Origin: SM1-73 sp964588305
GTDB lineage: Bacteria > Zixibacteria > MSB-5A5 > SM1-73
Assembly (NCBI GenBank): GCA_964588305.1
Contig: CAZPOP010000006.1
Coordinates: 1 to 64,000, forward strand
DNA: 64,000 nucleotides
Reading direction: 5' to 3'
Of this stretch, positions 52,081 through 60,895 are shown piece by piece (the stretch's first letter is position 1; each line of letters opens with the position of its first letter). The position numbers were made by a program, and so were the translations under genes. The notes under the pieces are model-generated. The model searched no databases and was not told the origin of the DNA. It was given only the letters and a program-made list of their open reading frames with translations.

Positions 52081-52171
52081 GCCTTTAGGCAAATATGTTT
52101 TTGAGGCTAACAGTGTAGAGGATAGCCTACAACAAAAGTGTGGTGGATCAGAGACAACCTACCGGCGAGGT

Positions 52172-54454
52172 CTACCAGGGCGGTGAGCAACAGTCTGAGC
52201 ACGGCGGTGAGGTCCCCGCAAACAGATAGTTGATCAAATGAATCACGTCCCCGCTGTCCACCACATCATCGCAGTTGACATCGTCCATGCACAATTGATC
52301 TGGCGAAGAGCCACCTATGAAGAGATAGTTTATTAGATGGATGACATCGCCTACGTCTATTTCACCGTCGTCATTGCTATCGCCGCAGAGGAAAAAGATA
52401 TTAACGGGTAAAGGATCAGACCATTCGCTGAAGACGCCGTTTTCATCCTTTGCCATGACCCTTATCTCATAGCTGCCCTCATCCGTCCAGGTATGACCGG
52501 CCTCTGTTGTGTCGCCCGAGGCGTGCGGGCCTACCCACCCTGAAGAGGTTTCATCGCCCCAGTCAAATCGATAGTAAACGCTGTCTCCGTCCGGATCACT
52601 CGTGCTCGAGGCATAGAGGTATTCCTCTCCTGGTTCTCCTTCTGTCTCACCCTCTGGTGTTGCTGGTTTTGCCGGCTTTTGTGAGTCACCTGCGATTAAG
52701 AGCGAAGGATCCCCAAAAGATTGAAATTCCTCCACTGTTATGTAATCGATTTCATCCATGACCGGAGACAAATACGTGCTGATGCCATTGCCCCACAACT
52801 CACCCAACGTGGCATCACCGTTCTCGTAGTTAGTGGACATAATTACACAGAGTCTTTCAATGCCTTTGGTTACGATGTCCACACCTCCGTAGGAGACGTC
52901 AATATCCGTTCCGCCCAAAAATGCAATACAACCGCCGTTGGGATTGGCGACAAAGGTCCATCCGAAACAGTAACTGACCACGTCATACTGACAATGATAG
53001 CAGGCATCGGATACCACGATGGGAAGCTGACTCCCATTGGAAAGCGCATTGAGATGTGAATTCGTGTAGCTCCCGGGAGGTAGCCACTGGGAACTTTCGT
53101 GGGGATGCGTGGCCCACACGGTGGTGTTACCATGACCGTTGAAAAACACGAAGCCTGCTCCGCCGTTGATCGCGTTGCTGATGTTGGACGCGCTGTACAA
53201 TTCTCCATTTGATGCCCAGACTCTGGTGGGAACAAACCAATCCAGGGTATCTATTACGTGCTGATTGACATACTCGCCCTCATCTACCTCTTCTTCATCA
53301 CCGGGGAGGGAATCTCCGCCGATAAGCACAAGGTCGGTGAACCAATCCTGCGTGTGTGCCTCCGTCGCCTCAAAAGTAATGATTTTGTTCACACAGGTGA
53401 TGACCTGACTCTCATCGACACAGGCCAGGCGTCCCAGGTATACGTCGGGATACAAATCGACCTCATCAGTATTGCCGTACCAGTTGTATTCACCGAAAAC
53501 GTCGTTATCATTGGAATCCCAGCTGGAGAAGTCGAACTCCTGATCATAGATGTCGGCATAGTACAAATCGGAGGGAAAAACCCAATAATCCTGATAGTCG
53601 TACTCGAAATATATGTGCGTATATCTTACGGGAACTTGTGCTGCTCCTCCCACAATCAAGACATAACTGATACCCCAACTCTCAATCGCATCCTTGATGA
53701 AATACTTGATCTTCTCAGGCTCATCCCGACCGGTGTATTCAGCAAAAATCTCTTCGGTCGTTTTCAGAACGGTTTGAACGCCACGACCATTCTTGTGATC
53801 TATCAACGGTTGAAGCTCCTCTGAAAACATACTGGGTGCAATTATAACCATGTCATATTCATCAGGAAACGAGATCGGTACTATTGGCTCGTTGTACATC
53901 ACCCTTATGTCAATGCTCTCGCTGTAATAGAGCGTGTTCAGGCCAGGGGAATATCGTACCGGGTAACAATGAATCGTCAGGAAAATGACACGTTCGTTTC
54001 CTTTGACTCCGGCCCCTGTCCTGTAAGTGAAGTCCTCGCGTGGGTACGGTTCGACGCTTTCATAGACTTCATCTTTTTTCACAGGTACCCGGGCGACTGG
54101 CGAGCCGGTCTTTGGGGTTGGCTCAGGACCTGGCCGAACTTGTTTGGACAATACCATCTCATTTACTTCGGAGAAACTCACTTCAACATGTCTGACTTCT
54201 GATCCAAATGGCAGAGTGAACACTCTTGTGACAACCGGCAAAACAGGTTCTCCGGTTTTTGACGGGGAGCAGGTTGCTTCTTCCAGATTCACAGTTACAT
54301 ATTGATTTGCTTCTTTGATGACAGGTTCGGAGATGACAATTGATTCCTCGATGTTTTTCACATGGTACCTTGTTTCATCAGTTGTAGCTGCTGTTGCCAA
54401 TCCGCCTAGAACCAAAAATCCCGCTGCTATCAATGTCGACAGTTTTGTTTTCAT
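52172..54454 (-). CDS. Gingipain-like C25 cysteine protease with PKD-like and dockerin domains
   Basis: 760 residues. Signal peptide about 1-22, then a propeptide-like region with LPVVTRVFTLPFGSEV (about 72-87), typical of C25 proteases. The catalytic domain (about 200-590) begins YDMVIIAPSMF and holds His 441 in FFNGHGNTT and Cys 485 in VVSDACYHCQYD; FGDPSLLI closes it. A PKD/Ig-like domain (about 600-690) and a dockerin pair (GDSNDDGEIDVGDV, VNCDDVVDSGDV) follow. A secreted endopeptidase; specificity unknown. AAGGAGAAGC precedes the ATG. The leader (54545-54770) is strongly structured and resembles part of a cobalamin riboswitch. It has no T9SS tail, unlike gingipains. Confidence 0.9.
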   Translation of the reverse strand: MKTKLSTLIAAGFLVLGGLATAATTDETRYHVKNIEESIVISEPVIKEANQYVTVNLEEATCSPSKTGEPVLPVVTRVFTLPFGSEVRHVEVSFSEVNEMVLSKQVRPGPEPTPKTGSPVARVPVKKDEVYESVEPYPREDFTYRTGAGVKGNERVIFLTIHCYPVRYSPGLNTLYYSESIDIRVMYNEPIVPISFPDEYDMVIIAPSMFSEELQPLIDHKNGRGVQTVLKTTEEIFAEYTGRDEPEKIKYFIKDAIESWGISYVLIVGGAAQVPVRYTHIYFEYDYQDYWVFPSDLYYADIYDQEFDFSSWDSNDNDVFGEYNWYGNTDEVDLYPDVYLGRLACVDESQVITCVNKIITFEATEAHTQDWFTDLVLIGGDSLPGDEEEVDEGEYVNQHVIDTLDWFVPTRVWASNGELYSASNISNAINGGAGFVFFNGHGNTTVWATHPHESSQWLPPGSYTNSHLNALSNGSQLPIVVSDACYHCQYDVVSYCFGWTFVANPNGGCIAFLGGTDIDVSYGGVDIVTKGIERLCVIMSTNYENGDATLGELWGNGISTYLSPVMDEIDYITVEEFQSFGDPSLLIAGDSQKPAKPATPEGETEGEPGEEYLYASSTSDPDGDSVYYRFDWGDETSSGWVGPHASGDTTEAGHTWTDEGSYEIRVMAKDENGVFSEWSDPLPVNIFFLCGDSNDDGEIDVGDVIHLINYLFIGGSSPDQLCMDDVNCDDVVDSGDVIHLINYLFAGTSPPCSDCCSPPW

Positions 54455-54469
54455 GCTTCTCCTTCAGGT

Positions 54470-54495
54470 TACATGAACATTTAGAGTGACATGTA
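54470..54495 (-). promoter_or_regulatory. Hairpin just upstream of the C25 ribosome-binding site
   Basis: Minus-strand TACATG...CATGTA arms flank a 14-base loop and end about 6 bases before the AAGGAG of the C25 gene. It could take part in switching of translation by the upstream structured leader; no terminator T-run is present. Confidence 0.35.
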
Positions 54496-54544
54496 TAGAA
54501 ATCTTTTTCGGTGAGACTTCATGGAGGTTCTTATATTCGGGACA

Positions 54545-54770
54545 GCCGTCTGTTCTCGGCTGGTCTCCGGACTCGCAGCTAATGAGTTACGCCACCGCAG
54601 CATTGACCACTGCTTGCCGGTCCAGTCGTTAATTCACAGAAGTGGCATCGCCCTCGAACTCGAAGTTGCGTGCTTGCTCTCGTGACTCATTAGCTTACAG
54701 CACTGGACGCTGTGTTTGCGAACTTGCTGAAGTTTGTCCGCCGACGCAAACCACGACCCTTGGGGTTATC
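54545..54770 (-). ncRNA. Structured leader RNA, cobalamin-riboswitch-like 3' box
   Basis: Minus strand. In order: a helix GTTTGCG / CGCAAAC (54754-54748 with 54720-54714); hairpin ACAGC-GTCCAGT-GCTGT; the segment CTGTAAGC; a 15-bp helix AGCTAATGAGTCACG (54695-54681) with CGTAACTCATTAGCT (54591-54577), fully paired with one G-T, enclosing GCCACT...AGTGGT; then GAGTCCGGAGACCAGCC (54575-54559). The order CTGTAA, helix, GCCACT, helix return, AGYC-x-GGAGACC-x-GCC follows the cobalamin riboswitch (family knowledge), but the 5' GGGAA and GGTGnAA elements and the GGGAAGG loop are not evident. It ends about 100 nt before the C25 protease gene. Confidence 0.5.
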
Positions 54771-54971
54771 AGAGCAGATCGACACTGGGCTCTAACTTCC
54801 CATCTATCAACATACTTCTAATTTTTCTACGGAGTCGGTCGAGATTCTGATTGTCCGTACCAGATCGTGTTTGACCGGAAGAACCTACGACAACCACAGG
54901 GCACCTGATGCAATACGGATACAATCCAATGCGGAATTAAATCCCCCCTCTGGTAACTCGTTGGGTTATAA

Positions 54972-55045
<74 letters not shown>

Positions 55046-55171
55046 ATCTGTGTTTACTATAAACTTATACGCTCTAATTGTCAAGCATTATTATTGAAAT
55101 TAAAGGAAATGTTTTTCTTTCCATCGAGACACTTTGTTGAGCAAACGAGGATCGCTCTCACGTGGCGGTAC

Positions 55172-56386
55172 CTAAGGAGCTCCTTTTCGGGTTCGCTTTA
55201 TTCTATTCTTAGCCCGATTATGCTCATCCAAAGTACTGGAGAAGATGTGGGTTCCGTCTCCCGCTGCCACAAAATACAAGTAGTCGACTTCGGCAGGGTA
55301 GAGGGCTGCCAGGATGGACGCCTTTCCCGGGCTGCATATTGGCCCAGGGGGAAGTCCCGGATATTTGTAAGTGTTATAAGGAGAGTCTACCTCCAGATCC
55401 TCGAGCAACAAAGGCCGACCAGAGACTCGTCCATCGGTGTGGTTCAAACTGGGCCTGGTTACAGCCCGCTCATGGTCGAGAGCATATATCACGGTGGGAT
55501 CGCACTGGAGAAGCATCCCTAATTTCAAACGGTTATGATATACCGCGGAGATCATCTCTCTTTCCTGGCCATCCTTAGCCTCCGCTTCAATCATGGAGGA
55601 TAACGTTATCACCTCATGGGTGGATAAATTTATCTCGTGTGAGCGCTGCGAAAGAACGGGGGTAAAGGTCCTCTTAAACTCGTTCACCATTGCCTCGATC
55701 AACCTGGCTGGATCCATTCCCCAATGCAGTTTATAGGTGTCAGGAAACAGATATCCCTCCAAGTCGCGCGTAGGTATGTTGAGCTCTCTGATCAACTGGC
55801 TATCTGCGGCGGCTTCTACGAATTCTGTCGAGTCAACTCCAATCTCCTCTTTTAAAATCCGGGCAATTCCTTTTATGGTCGATCCCTCAGGAATTAGCAC
55901 CTGTATCGGAGTGACTTCTCCTTGAACTAATTTGTTAAAAACAGAATATAAAGTTGTCCCCCTATCAAAATCATATCTCCCCGCCTGAATGTGACGATCT
56001 TTTCCTAAAAGCCTACTTAAGATCAAAAACGATCTGCCATCGTCTATCAAATTTGTCTCTCTCAACCTTTCAACGATCTTAGCCATGCTGTCACCCTCTG
56101 CGACTATCACATGCACTCTGTCCTCTTTGATATTCCAGGGAACGGGAACGACACACCAGCAGACTGCAATCAGTGAAACAGCTGCGATCACGATTATGGA
56201 CAAAGCTAGAGCCGGTTTTCGCTTGAAGAGATTGAACAATCCGATAATCAATCCGCAGACCAGCAGGAGTATGGAAGATAAAAATATCAAAAAGGTGGAG
56301 ACCAAGAAAACTATCCAGTCTGTTACCGTGATGTATTCTCTTTCCGTTTTTGTATTCTCGTTATACATGATCAAGAGGCCTCGCAT
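55172..56386 (-). CDS. mltG: Endolytic murein transglycosylase
   Basis: 404 residues, longer at the N-terminus than usual. A polar N-terminus is followed by two hydrophobic segments (about 25-50 and 60-82), where MltG typically has one. A LysM-like stretch (VIVAEGDSMAKIVERLRE) precedes the catalytic YceG domain: IPTRDLEGYLFPDTYKL, then LSSMIEAEAKDGQER, in which the Glu of IEAEA is the expected catalytic residue, and PYNTYKYPGLPPGPICSPG. It cuts glycan strands near the membrane. ATG 56386 overlaps the ruvX end by 16 bp; ATG 56368 is the alternative. ruvX-mltG is a known pairing. Confidence 0.92.
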   Translation of the reverse strand: MRGLLIMYNENTKTEREYITVTDWIVFLVSTFLIFLSSILLLVCGLIIGLFNLFKRKPALALSIIVIAAVSLIAVCWCVVPVPWNIKEDRVHVIVAEGDSMAKIVERLRETNLIDDGRSFLILSRLLGKDRHIQAGRYDFDRGTTLYSVFNKLVQGEVTPIQVLIPEGSTIKGIARILKEEIGVDSTEFVEAAADSQLIRELNIPTRDLEGYLFPDTYKLHWGMDPARLIEAMVNEFKRTFTPVLSQRSHEINLSTHEVITLSSMIEAEAKDGQEREMISAVYHNRLKLGMLLQCDPTVIYALDHERAVTRPSLNHTDGRVSGRPLLLEDLEVDSPYNTYKYPGLPPGPICSPGKASILAALYPAEVDYLYFVAAGDGTHIFSSTLDEHNRAKNRIKRTRKGAP

Positions 56387-56808
56387 TCTTCGGAGCCAGA
56401 ACTCGTGCTGTCCAGGTAGCTTTGCAGAATCAAGGCGGCAGAGATTCTGTCCACCACTTCCTTGCGTTTTTGTTTGACTCCGAGTTCTTTCATGGTTCTC
56501 AGAGATTGAACCGAGGTTAACCTTTCATCCCAGGGGATTACTTCTACATTCGTTCTATTGGCCAACTCCTGAATGAATTCCTGAACCTGCATCCCCTTAG
56601 GTCCGATGGTTCCGTTCAGACTTTTAGGCATTCCCACTATCACCTTGCCGACATCTTCATCTTTGATCAGATTTTCCAGGTGAGCAAAAACGTCCTTTGT
56701 TTTTCTTGCATCCAAAGTGGGAAGACCCTGAGCCGTAATGCCCAAGGCATCGGACAGGGCTAGACCCATCCTTCTTTCTCCGAAATCTATCCCTAGAATC
56801 CTTGACAA
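56371..56808 (-). CDS. ruvX: RuvX/YqgF family Holliday-junction resolvase-like protein
   Basis: 145 residues of RNase H fold. Conserved blocks: ILGIDFGERRMGLALSD (catalytic Asp about 7), VIVGMPKSLNGTIG, VIPWDERLTSVQS (Glu) and the last acidic residue in VDRISAALILQSYLD. The family acts in 16S rRNA 5' maturation and perhaps junction resolution. TTG start, AAAGG 7 bp upstream, promoter at 56869-56897. It overlaps mltG. Confidence 0.92.
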   Translation of the reverse strand: MSRILGIDFGERRMGLALSDALGITAQGLPTLDARKTKDVFAHLENLIKDEDVGKVIVGMPKSLNGTIGPKGMQVQEFIQELANRTNVEVIPWDERLTSVQSLRTMKELGVKQKRKEVVDRISAALILQSYLDSTSSGSEECEAS

Positions 56809-56868
56809 AGTTTGCCTTTCGAGAATCGTGCTTCGATCAACTCACCATAAGGTAATCAACTCTTTTCA

Positions 56869-56897
56869 AATCTACAGGTTGTTTTAACTCTTGTCAA
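56869..56897 (-). promoter_or_regulatory. Sigma70-type promoter of ruvX-mltG
   Basis: On the minus strand TTGACA (56897-56892), 17-bp spacer, TAGATT (56874-56869); leader about 55 nt. Confidence 0.7.
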
Positions 56898-56988
56898 ATG
56901 TTAATTAAGATGTATCTTTTGGGAGACAATGGGTTCTTTAGTAGATTGACGGTGGTTTTCGATCTCATAAAAGCGAGCTTGCTTTATC

Positions 56989-57981
56989 ATGATGATTAAA
57001 AAATTTCCCAAATCCTTAGACTTAGCCATGAAGCCCACGCCCATCGAAAGGCTGAGGGAATTTCCCCAGCTTCTTCAGGGCTTCGAGATTTTCGTCAAAA
57101 GAGATGATCTGACCGGCTTTTGCCTCTCCGGGAACAAGATCAGAAAACTGGAGTTTATTTTCCATGATGTGGTGGAGAAGAATGCGGATACCTTGGTTAC
57201 TTGTGGAGGATTTCAGTCCAATCACGCTCGAGCTACCGCCATTTTGGGAGCTCGTTTTGGGCTTAAGTCGGTTTTGGTCCTTTTCGGCCAGGATTCGCCG
57301 AAACTGGATGGTAACTTATTCTTGGATAAACTTGTGGACGCGCAGATTAAGTATGTTCCCGAGGTTCGGTATGACGAGCTTGACGCTATAATGGAAGAGG
57401 TGTCGTCTGAGTTAAGAAAGGAAGGCAGAAGACCGTACATCGTTCCCGAAGGTGCCTCCAACGAATTGGGGGTCTGGGGATACATAAAAGCGAGCCAGGA
57501 AATAAAGAAGCAACTGGAGGAAATGAAAATTAAGATTGACAAGATAGTGACAGCTGTGGGCTCAGGAGGAACCTACGCCGGGCTTTTCCTGGGATCGAAG
57601 CTTTTTGACTGGCCAGTCCAAATTTACGGAATAAACGTCAAAGACACCGCTCAGATTTTCGTGGAGCGCATACATGAGTTGATCCTGGCCACCAAGAAGA
57701 AGTTCAAACTCGACGTGAACTTTGAGAAAAAAGAGCTAAAGATCATCGATGGATACGTCGGTGAAGGTTATGCCAAAAGCAAGAAGGAAGAATTGGACCT
57801 AATCAAATCGGTGGCCCAAAACACGGGAATAATTCTGGATCCGGTTTATACCGGCAAAGCCATGTATGGTCTGCTGGACCAGCTGAGGAAGGAAACATTC
57901 TCCAGACAGGATAGGATACTCTTTCTTCATACCGGCGGAGGATTCGGGCTTTTCCCGATCAAAGAGAAGTTTTTCGATTGA
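56989..57981 (+). CDS. D-cysteine desulfhydrase / ACC deaminase family PLP enzyme
   Basis: 330 residues, fold type II PLP enzyme. PLP-binding Lys in CLSGNKIRKLEF (about 47), the GGFQSNHARATA cap motif, the phosphate loop AVGSGGTYAGL (about 186-196) and the family end LHTGGGFGLFPIK. It resembles D-cysteine desulfhydrase (DcyD) and 1-aminocyclopropane-1-carboxylate deaminase; the two are hard to separate by sequence, and DcyD-type is more common in bacteria. Adjacent ATG codons at 56989 and 56992 have no strong ribosome site. Confidence 0.85.
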   Translation: MMIKKFPKSLDLAMKPTPIERLREFPQLLQGFEIFVKRDDLTGFCLSGNKIRKLEFIFHDVVEKNADTLVTCGGFQSNHARATAILGARFGLKSVLVLFGQDSPKLDGNLFLDKLVDAQIKYVPEVRYDELDAIMEEVSSELRKEGRRPYIVPEGASNELGVWGYIKASQEIKKQLEEMKIKIDKIVTAVGSGGTYAGLFLGSKLFDWPVQIYGINVKDTAQIFVERIHELILATKKKFKLDVNFEKKELKIIDGYVGEGYAKSKKEELDLIKSVAQNTGIILDPVYTGKAMYGLLDQLRKETFSRQDRILFLHTGGGFGLFPIKEKFFD

Positions 57982-58290
57982 AGACCGAATCTAATATCTG
58001 CCTCCGGTTTTGTATCCGCTTCATCCGTTACATCCGCTGACAGTCTCGCTGTGAAATATCCTGCAATAACTGTGAAGTACTTTTCACATATAGAGGTGCA
58101 GACATCCCCGCGACTTCTTCTCACGTTTTATCTAACCCCTTAGCCTCTGTCTGATTGGAATCGGATTTGCGCTAAGTTAGCCTTCCTTGCTTAAAGGCAT
58201 AATTCTTGCTTCTTCCCTTAAGTGAAAGAAATTGGGATTCATCAGTGATTACGCACACGTTCACCAGTTCATAGTGAGGAGCGGGAGACA
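57982..58290. promoter_or_regulatory. Spacer with operator-like repeats
   Basis: TGTGAAATA (58050-58058) and TGTGAAGTA (58071-58079) are direct repeats about 21 bp apart; the second is half of an inverted repeat TGTGAA-GTACTT-TTCACA (58071-58088). The arms match Rex half-sites but the spacing is two bases too long. Nothing else was found in this stretch. Confidence 0.4.
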
Positions 58291-58941
58291 ATGGAAAAGA
58301 TGTTATCCACAGGCATCAAACGAGGGTTCCCTGAACAGTGGCTCAAGAAACAAAAAGAGCCTAAAATAAAGAGGGACGAAGGGGGATATTATCTCTTTAC
58401 CGTGAATGAGAATAAGAAAATCTATCTGGAAGATTTTTATGCCTTTTTGGAAAACACGGAGAGAAGATGTCTAGAGGAGATGAAAAGCCTGAGCGAAAAG
58501 ATGAGCAATTGCAATGTCGACAGACAGGAAACCTTAGCTTATTACAACGCCAGAAAGATTATCGTAGAGGTGGTTTTGAAAAACGTTTACGAATACTATG
58601 AGGACACCACCACTTTGGGGGTGATTATGTCTCCCTGGTGCTTCGGCACGGTGATTCTGGAAAAGGTGGAAAACCAGAAGGCGAGACTTTCCAGAGCTGA
58701 GCTTCTGAATTCCGATCTTCCTGAGTATCCCTACTACGTTTTAAGATATATTGATGAGATATACAAAAGAACTTTGTTGGAGCTTTTTGAGTTCCCGGAG
58801 GAAGCTTTTAGGTACAGGTGGCAATATACCGAAGTCGCGAAACGCTGCTCCAAAGCATTATCCAGCATTACCGACACGCTTACGAACATCCTGTCATTGG
58901 TAAAGGAATACCGCTCTGATTCTTCCGGGCATGCGGCTTAA
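58291..58941 (+). CDS. Hypothetical helical protein
   Basis: 216 residues; no family recognised. Predominantly alpha-helical and charged, no signal peptide or membrane segment. Features: RDEGGYYLFTVNENKKIYLE near the start (beta hairpin), then long helices (about 40-100 and 140-205) and a central LGVIMSPWCFGTVIL hydrophobic stretch that may pack as a core. GGGAGAC is 5 bp before the ATG. It stands alone; the upstream spacer has operator-like repeats. Confidence 0.7.
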   Translation: MEKMLSTGIKRGFPEQWLKKQKEPKIKRDEGGYYLFTVNENKKIYLEDFYAFLENTERRCLEEMKSLSEKMSNCNVDRQETLAYYNARKIIVEVVLKNVYEYYEDTTTLGVIMSPWCFGTVILEKVENQKARLSRAELLNSDLPEYPYYVLRYIDEIYKRTLLELFEFPEEAFRYRWQYTEVAKRCSKALSSITDTLTNILSLVKEYRSDSSGHAA

Positions 58942-59188
58942 CTGACTTCGTTTTTTGAATTGCCCGAAAATCCCTAGGTTAAAAAGAGAGGGGGGAGAGT
59001 AGCCGCAGTCTTCAGACTGCGGGGGCCTGTAAAGATTCCTGGTTGAACCATCCCGCAGTTCGTAAATCAAAAATAGAGAGAGGCGGGTAGCCGCAGGTCA
59101 TTTGACCCCCCACGAATCCAGATGGACGAATGAGGTGGTCTGTCCTGTGTCAGAACGGCAGTTGTGAAATGTTTTACAGGCAGACAAT
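58942..59188. repeat. Dispersed palindromic repeat
   Basis: GTAGCCGCAGTC-TTCA-GACTGCGGGG (58999-59025), followed by further GTAGCCGCAGGTCATTTGACC (59088-59108). A related GTAGCGCAGAC-TTTCA-GTCTGCGGGG lies at 14441-14467. No gene. Confidence 0.6.
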
Positions 59189-60691
59189 CTATTGGTTCCG
59201 CTTAAACGTAAATTCAAGGAATTTCAGACTTTCTACTTTGCCAGCATCATCAGTTTGAAAGGAAAACCAGGCTGTTTTATCAGGATCATCCGCATTGCCA
59301 AATTCATTCACTCCGACGGGAATCATTGAGTAATTGAAAGTGGAATCCTGCAACAGCCTAACATGGAGTCGGCCCTCTCGAAGTTCTACCATCATTTCTG
59401 CCCTGGCACCTGGAAGAGTGTACGCACCAGCATATTTATTTAAGTCAATCTGTTCGGGATCAACAAAATCGGGAACAGAACCTGCCAGTATGGCCTGTTT
59501 AAGCTCTTCAAGAATTCCTCGGGCAATATCACGTGAAGGTTTTTCGTCTATCAGGGGATTATTCGAATTAGTCAATGCTACGACTCCTATTTTAAGCGTA
59601 GGAATAGCTCGAACATGGGCATAAAAACCCAAGTGGCCGCCGGTATGTTCAATAACTGGGTGTTTGGGGTCCCAGCCCAGCCCCCAGCCAAGGCTTTCAA
59701 GATGCATCATCCGCAAGCCGTCTGGACTGACTATTTGAGCGCCGCCCGGAGCGGCATCCTGAAATTGCAGTGAAAGAAAACGAGCCATATCCTCTGCGGT
59801 GGAATACAATCCGCCGGAGTAGAGTGCGGAACCCAACTCCCATTCCGGCGCAATCAGCGGCTCAGATTCCGGATACAAGTACACATAACCTGTTGGAACA
59901 CCGGAAGGTTGTCTCTTATGAAGCATGAAACCAGAATCATGCATGCCCAGCGGCCTGAGAATGTTAGATTCGATGTATTCGGCAAATGATTTCCCAGCGG
60001 CACGCTCAAGCGCGATACCCAATAATACCATTCCCAGATTGGAATAGGAGTAGCGCGAGTTAGGTGCGTATTCTAATTCGATGTAAGGTAAACTGGCCAA
60101 GAGTTCTTCTTCTGAAACATACCATTTCATCTCCGAGGATCCTCCTGTCAGTAACCAGTTAGCTGCGGCAAGATCACTCCAGAAATTCAAAGGCGCTTCT
60201 CTGGGCAAACCCGAAGTATGCATTGCAAGTTGACGTAGGGTCGTTGGTTGTGTACCTGCAAAAGGAGATTTCACTTGATATTCCGGAAGGATTTCTTTAA
60301 CCGGCATATCCAGGGTTACAATGCCTGCTTCAGCAAGTTGGACAAGCATCGTGGCGACGAATACTTTGGTAATAGACGCGATGGGATAAATCGTCTTTGT
60401 TGTCGCCGGTATGTTTTTCTCCAAATCAGCAGAACCGAACGCCTGACTGTAAACGATGTCACGATCATAAACAACGGCAATTGATAAACTCGGCAATCCG
60501 CTTTCTTGGAATTTGGCCTCGACTTCACTTGGAAGTAGTTTAATAACCGAATCTGCGATACTACTTATATGGATTCCGGTATCAGGATTTCCTGCATTAG
60601 ATTCCCCACTTTCGTTCGCTGCAAAAGTGTGTGATTGGAATGAGACTGTGAACATCAAAACAACAAGAGCTTTTGGAATGAATCTGATCAT
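59189..60691 (-). CDS. Secreted serine hydrolase of the beta-lactamase (class C/AmpC-like) family
   Basis: 500 residues from ATG 60691 (GGGAGGAAAGAAA upstream), which begins the signal peptide IRFIPKALVVLMFTVSFQSH. Active-site motifs: SITK (Ser nucleophile and Lys, about 107-110), YSYSNLG (Tyr of YxN, about 213-219) and HTGGHLG (the KTG-like third motif, about 348). The last 100 residues form a small lipocalin-like domain found in many esterase/D-aminopeptidase relatives. A periplasmic or secreted peptidase/esterase is more likely than antibiotic hydrolysis. Frame from 60706 adds five residues. Confidence 0.87.
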   Translation of the reverse strand: MIRFIPKALVVLMFTVSFQSHTFAANESGESNAGNPDTGIHISSIADSVIKLLPSEVEAKFQESGLPSLSIAVVYDRDIVYSQAFGSADLEKNIPATTKTIYPIASITKVFVATMLVQLAEAGIVTLDMPVKEILPEYQVKSPFAGTQPTTLRQLAMHTSGLPREAPLNFWSDLAAANWLLTGGSSEMKWYVSEEELLASLPYIELEYAPNSRYSYSNLGMVLLGIALERAAGKSFAEYIESNILRPLGMHDSGFMLHKRQPSGVPTGYVYLYPESEPLIAPEWELGSALYSGGLYSTAEDMARFLSLQFQDAAPGGAQIVSPDGLRMMHLESLGWGLGWDPKHPVIEHTGGHLGFYAHVRAIPTLKIGVVALTNSNNPLIDEKPSRDIARGILEELKQAILAGSVPDFVDPEQIDLNKYAGAYTLPGARAEMMVELREGRLHVRLLQDSTFNYSMIPVGVNEFGNADDPDKTAWFSFQTDDAGKVESLKFLEFTFKRNQ

Positions 60692-60895
60692 TTTCTTTCC
60701 TCCCATTCTCAGTGTAATGCGCCTAACTCTGGATTATCCTCTTTCTTGTGCGACTCCAGACTCGTAGGTTGTTTCTGGATAAAAGATGTTTGGGGCGGGT
60801 GTTCTTGAGCCCCGCTTCGTTTCCCCGGGTGGCGGACACCAAGCGGAAGCAAAAAACACTATTTCAGTTGCATTGAAATCCACGATATTTTCTAT

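Noticed and set aside
58071..58088. TGTGAA-N6-TTCACA taken as a second Rex operator
   Set aside because: Rex sites have four bases between the TGTGAA and TTCACA arms; here there are six. The match at 22152 is exact, this one is not.
59189..60691. Beta-lactamase-family gene as an antibiotic-resistance gene
   Set aside because: It has the SxxK/YxN/HxG set of the broad family, but the lipocalin-like C-terminal domain and length fit esterase/peptidase relatives rather than true AmpC enzymes.
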